Part shown: piece after piece, positions 5,487 through 7,306 of the stretch
Layout of the letters: each line of letters starts with the position of its first letter
How positions within the stretch are numbered: position 1 is the stretch's first letter
From: Chitinophagales bacterium
GTDB lineage: Bacteria > Bacteroidota > Bacteroidia > Chitinophagales > Chitinophagaceae
Reading direction: 5' to 3'
Assembly (NCBI GenBank): GCA_013297585.1
Contig: JAAFHG010000176.1
Coordinates: 1 to 7,306, forward strand
Length of the DNA stretch: 7,306 nt
Program-made: the position numbers and the translations under genes
Notes under the pieces: generated by a model
The model's input: only the letters and a program-made list of their open reading frames with translations
What the model was told of the DNA's origin: nothing
Database searches by the model: none

Positions 5487-7306
5487 CTAATTACCACTAG
5501 CTCGCTGCATTTCATCTGTTGCACCACCATTTGAACGCTTCGCCTGCTTTAAAGGTTTACCAAACCGATATGTAAATGCTAAGTTCACCACTCTACTGTC
5601 TCTTAGCAATATAAAATATTCATTAGCGCCTTCAAATTCTGTATCTCCTTCCATTTTTTGCGTGTAAAACATATCTCTTACATTCAACTTTAATGTGCCT
5701 TTCTTCTGCAAAACTTGCATAGCCACACCAGCAGATAACTGACCAGTTGGTCTTAATAATTCTTGAATATCGTTTCTTGCACCAGTAATATAAAAGCCAG
5801 ATAACTCTGCTGAAATAGCCGCATTTATTTTAAACTGATTGTTTAAATTAGCACTTATTTGAGACACATTTGTTGTAATATTATTACCTAAAAACCCTAT
5901 AAATTTTTTGTAATTGTACATAGCCTGTGCAGTTACTGACCACCAATTATTTGGCGAAAACTGTACCGTTTCACCTACGCTTATGTTTTGCATTTGCCCC
6001 ACATTACCTTCTGTATACGCTAAAATACCATTGCCTTCGTTTAAAAAAATTTGTGAGAAATAGTTTTTGATAACACTATACGAAACGGTTGTAGTCAATA
6101 ATTGTTTGTATTGATGGCTCAGTTCAAAATTCCATGTAAACTGCGGCAGAAAAAATGGATTACCTCTTTGATTGGTGTATTTGTTAATGATGAACACAAA
6201 AGGATTGAGCTTTTGAAACGCAGGTCTATCAAGCCTTCTACCACTTGTAAACGTAAATGTATTGGCAGAATCTGCCTGATAACTGATATAGCCTGATGGA
6301 AATAATCCATCGTAATTGCGGGCAAATGATGAGTCTTTATTAATGGCATTACCAAGTTGATTAGCATCGTAATGTGTGTACTCGTAACGCATACCAAGCT
6401 GAAAACTTAAGCGCTTATATTTTTGCTCAATACTAGCATACAACGCATTGATGCTTTCTTTATACAAAAAATGGTTGCTTTTACCTAAATCTTCTTTCCA
6501 AGTTGTACCGTCATACTGTTCGTAGGCAGCAATATTATCTGTGTTAATGTACGATGATTTAGCGCCAGCTTCTAATTTGCTAGCACTACCAAAACGCCAA
6601 CTGTAATCAACTTTTGCAGACCAAATATTAATACGTGAAGGGATATTACCATGCGATGCATTGTTATAACCACCTGTAGCCAACAATACATTATTAAACC
6701 CTTGATCGTTATCAATATGGTAAGTTAAAAAGTCTAGATCTACTGAAATATCTTGGTTAGTTGTAAGTGTATTTTTTAGATAAATATTGGTTGCTGTATT
6801 GCGTAACTTGTTAAAACTATTGCTATAAGTACCAATTGTAGAATCGATGCTACCATTCGCTTTGCGCCAAATAGCAGTGGCTTCGCCACCACCATTTCTA
6901 TTAATAATGGTGCCAGTAAACGCTGCGCCAATGGTTGTTTTTTTATTGGCAAATACATCTAAACCAGTTTTAAAGGTGTTATTAATATTATCGTTGTACA
7001 AATAAGTAGGCTGCTCTAGAATAGCAGTTATTGCACCACTATTGTTGTAATACTCACGCCAAGCATAAATGCTTGTAAAGCCCTTATTATAGTTCATGCT
7101 ATAGTTTAAAAAAGTATTCAGCTTGCCGTTGCGGTAATTAAGCACCAAACTGTTGTTACTTTTACTGTATCTACCTTGCCCTGCACTTATCGTGGCAATA
7201 CCATTAAAGCCTATCTGTTTGTTCTTTTTAGTTTTAATATTAATAATCCCTGCATTACCATTAGCATCGTATTTAGCAGATGGGTTTGTAATCAGTTCAA
7301 TTTGAT
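5487..7306 (-). CDS. TonB-dependent receptor / outer-membrane beta-barrel protein, N-terminus missing
   Basis: The frame is open from the right edge of the window to the stop at 5487-5489, giving 605 visible residues; the true start lies beyond 7306. A TTG at 7148 is internal, because the frame continues in front of it with the end of a TonB plug domain: NPSAKYDANGNAGIINI at visible residues 7-23. After that come alternating polar/aromatic strands typical of the large barrel family found in Bacteroidota (the outer membrane protein beta-barrel, OMP_b-brl_3, type). The last strand ends VVNLAFTYRFG, followed by an unusual polar tail of about 23 residues ending RASGN. Such proteins usually begin with a signal peptide and a carboxypeptidase-like regulatory domain, both of which would be outside the window. 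The family imports ligands or acts at the surface; the substrate is unknown, and no SusD-like partner is seen downstream. Confidence 0.88.
   Translation of the reverse strand, partial: QIELITNPSAKYDANGNAGIINIKTKKNKQIGFNGIATISAGQGRYSKSNNSLVLNYRNGKLNTFLNYSMNYNKGFTSIYAWREYYNNSGAITAILEQPTYLYNDNINNTFKTGLDVFANKKTTIGAAFTGTIINRNGGGEATAIWRKANGSIDSTIGTYSNSFNKLRNTATNIYLKNTLTTNQDISVDLDFLTYHIDNDQGFNNVLLATGGYNNASHGNIPSRINIWSAKVDYSWRFGSASKLEAGAKSSYINTDNIAAYEQYDGTTWKEDLGKSNHFLYKESINALYASIEQKYKRLSFQLGMRYEYTHYDANQLGNAINKDSSFARNYDGLFPSGYISYQADSANTFTFTSGRRLDRPAFQKLNPFVFIINKYTNQRGNPFFLPQFTWNFELSHQYKQLLTTTVSYSVIKNYFSQIFLNEGNGILAYTEGNVGQMQNISVGETVQFSPNNWWSVTAQAMYNYKKFIGFLGNNITTNVSQISANLNNQFKINAAISAELSGFYITGARNDIQELLRPTGQLSAGVAMQVLQKKGTLKLNVRDMFYTQKMEGDTEFEGANEYFILLRDSRVVNLAFTYRFGKPLKQAKRSNGGATDEMQRASGN

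Noticed and set aside
6102..6397. Frames on both strands inside the receptor gene
   Set aside because: They lie fully within a well-supported 605-residue coding frame and look like shadows of it.
7146..7148. TTG at 7148 as the start of the receptor gene
   Set aside because: The frame stays open to the window edge and encodes a typical TonB plug motif before this codon.

Overview
The window is AT-rich DNA from a member of the Bacteroidota, most likely of the Chitinophagaceae type. The evidence is the lack of Shine-Dalgarno sequences before starts, a TAnnTTTG-type promoter box, a TonB-plug/beta-barrel receptor of the Bacteroidota kind, and small secreted lysine-rich proteins typical of the phylum. 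The placement rests on reading alone, not on a search.

Positions 1-3042 (+) hold the end of a tightly packed biosynthetic operon. It has four reading frames with no gaps: the last ~41 residues of a probable UbiA-family prenyltransferase (stop at 126-128), a type III polyketide synthase (TTG start at 125, 4-bp overlap), a class I SAM-dependent methyltransferase (ATGA overlap at 1210), and an FAD-dependent oxidoreductase (TAAATG junction at 1900-1905). Together these could make an aromatic ring from an acyl primer, prenylate it, methylate it and oxidise it. That would be a phenolic lipid or lipoquinone-like product. The product is inferred, not shown.

Positions 3093-3483 (+) hold a separate small gene with its own promoter-like box. 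It encodes a secreted, very basic 92-residue protein with two copies of a DGTxDxR motif. It ends at a 17-bp perfect hairpin that serves as a bidirectional terminator against the facing gene. That gene (3500-4714, -) encodes an exported transglutaminase-like protein whose triad Asp position is probably Glu.

Positions 4970-5197 (+) encode a small acidic protein of unknown function, followed by a hairpin terminator. Facing it is a 33-codon frame (5230-5331, -) that reads as a single-span membrane microprotein. From 5487 to the window's right edge (-) lies most of a TonB-dependent outer-membrane receptor-like protein, with its N-terminus outside the window.

No tRNA, rRNA, CRISPR array or insertion sequence was seen. 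The most interesting item is the UbiA/type III PKS/methyltransferase/FAD operon. The most overlooked item is the 33-residue membrane microprotein.
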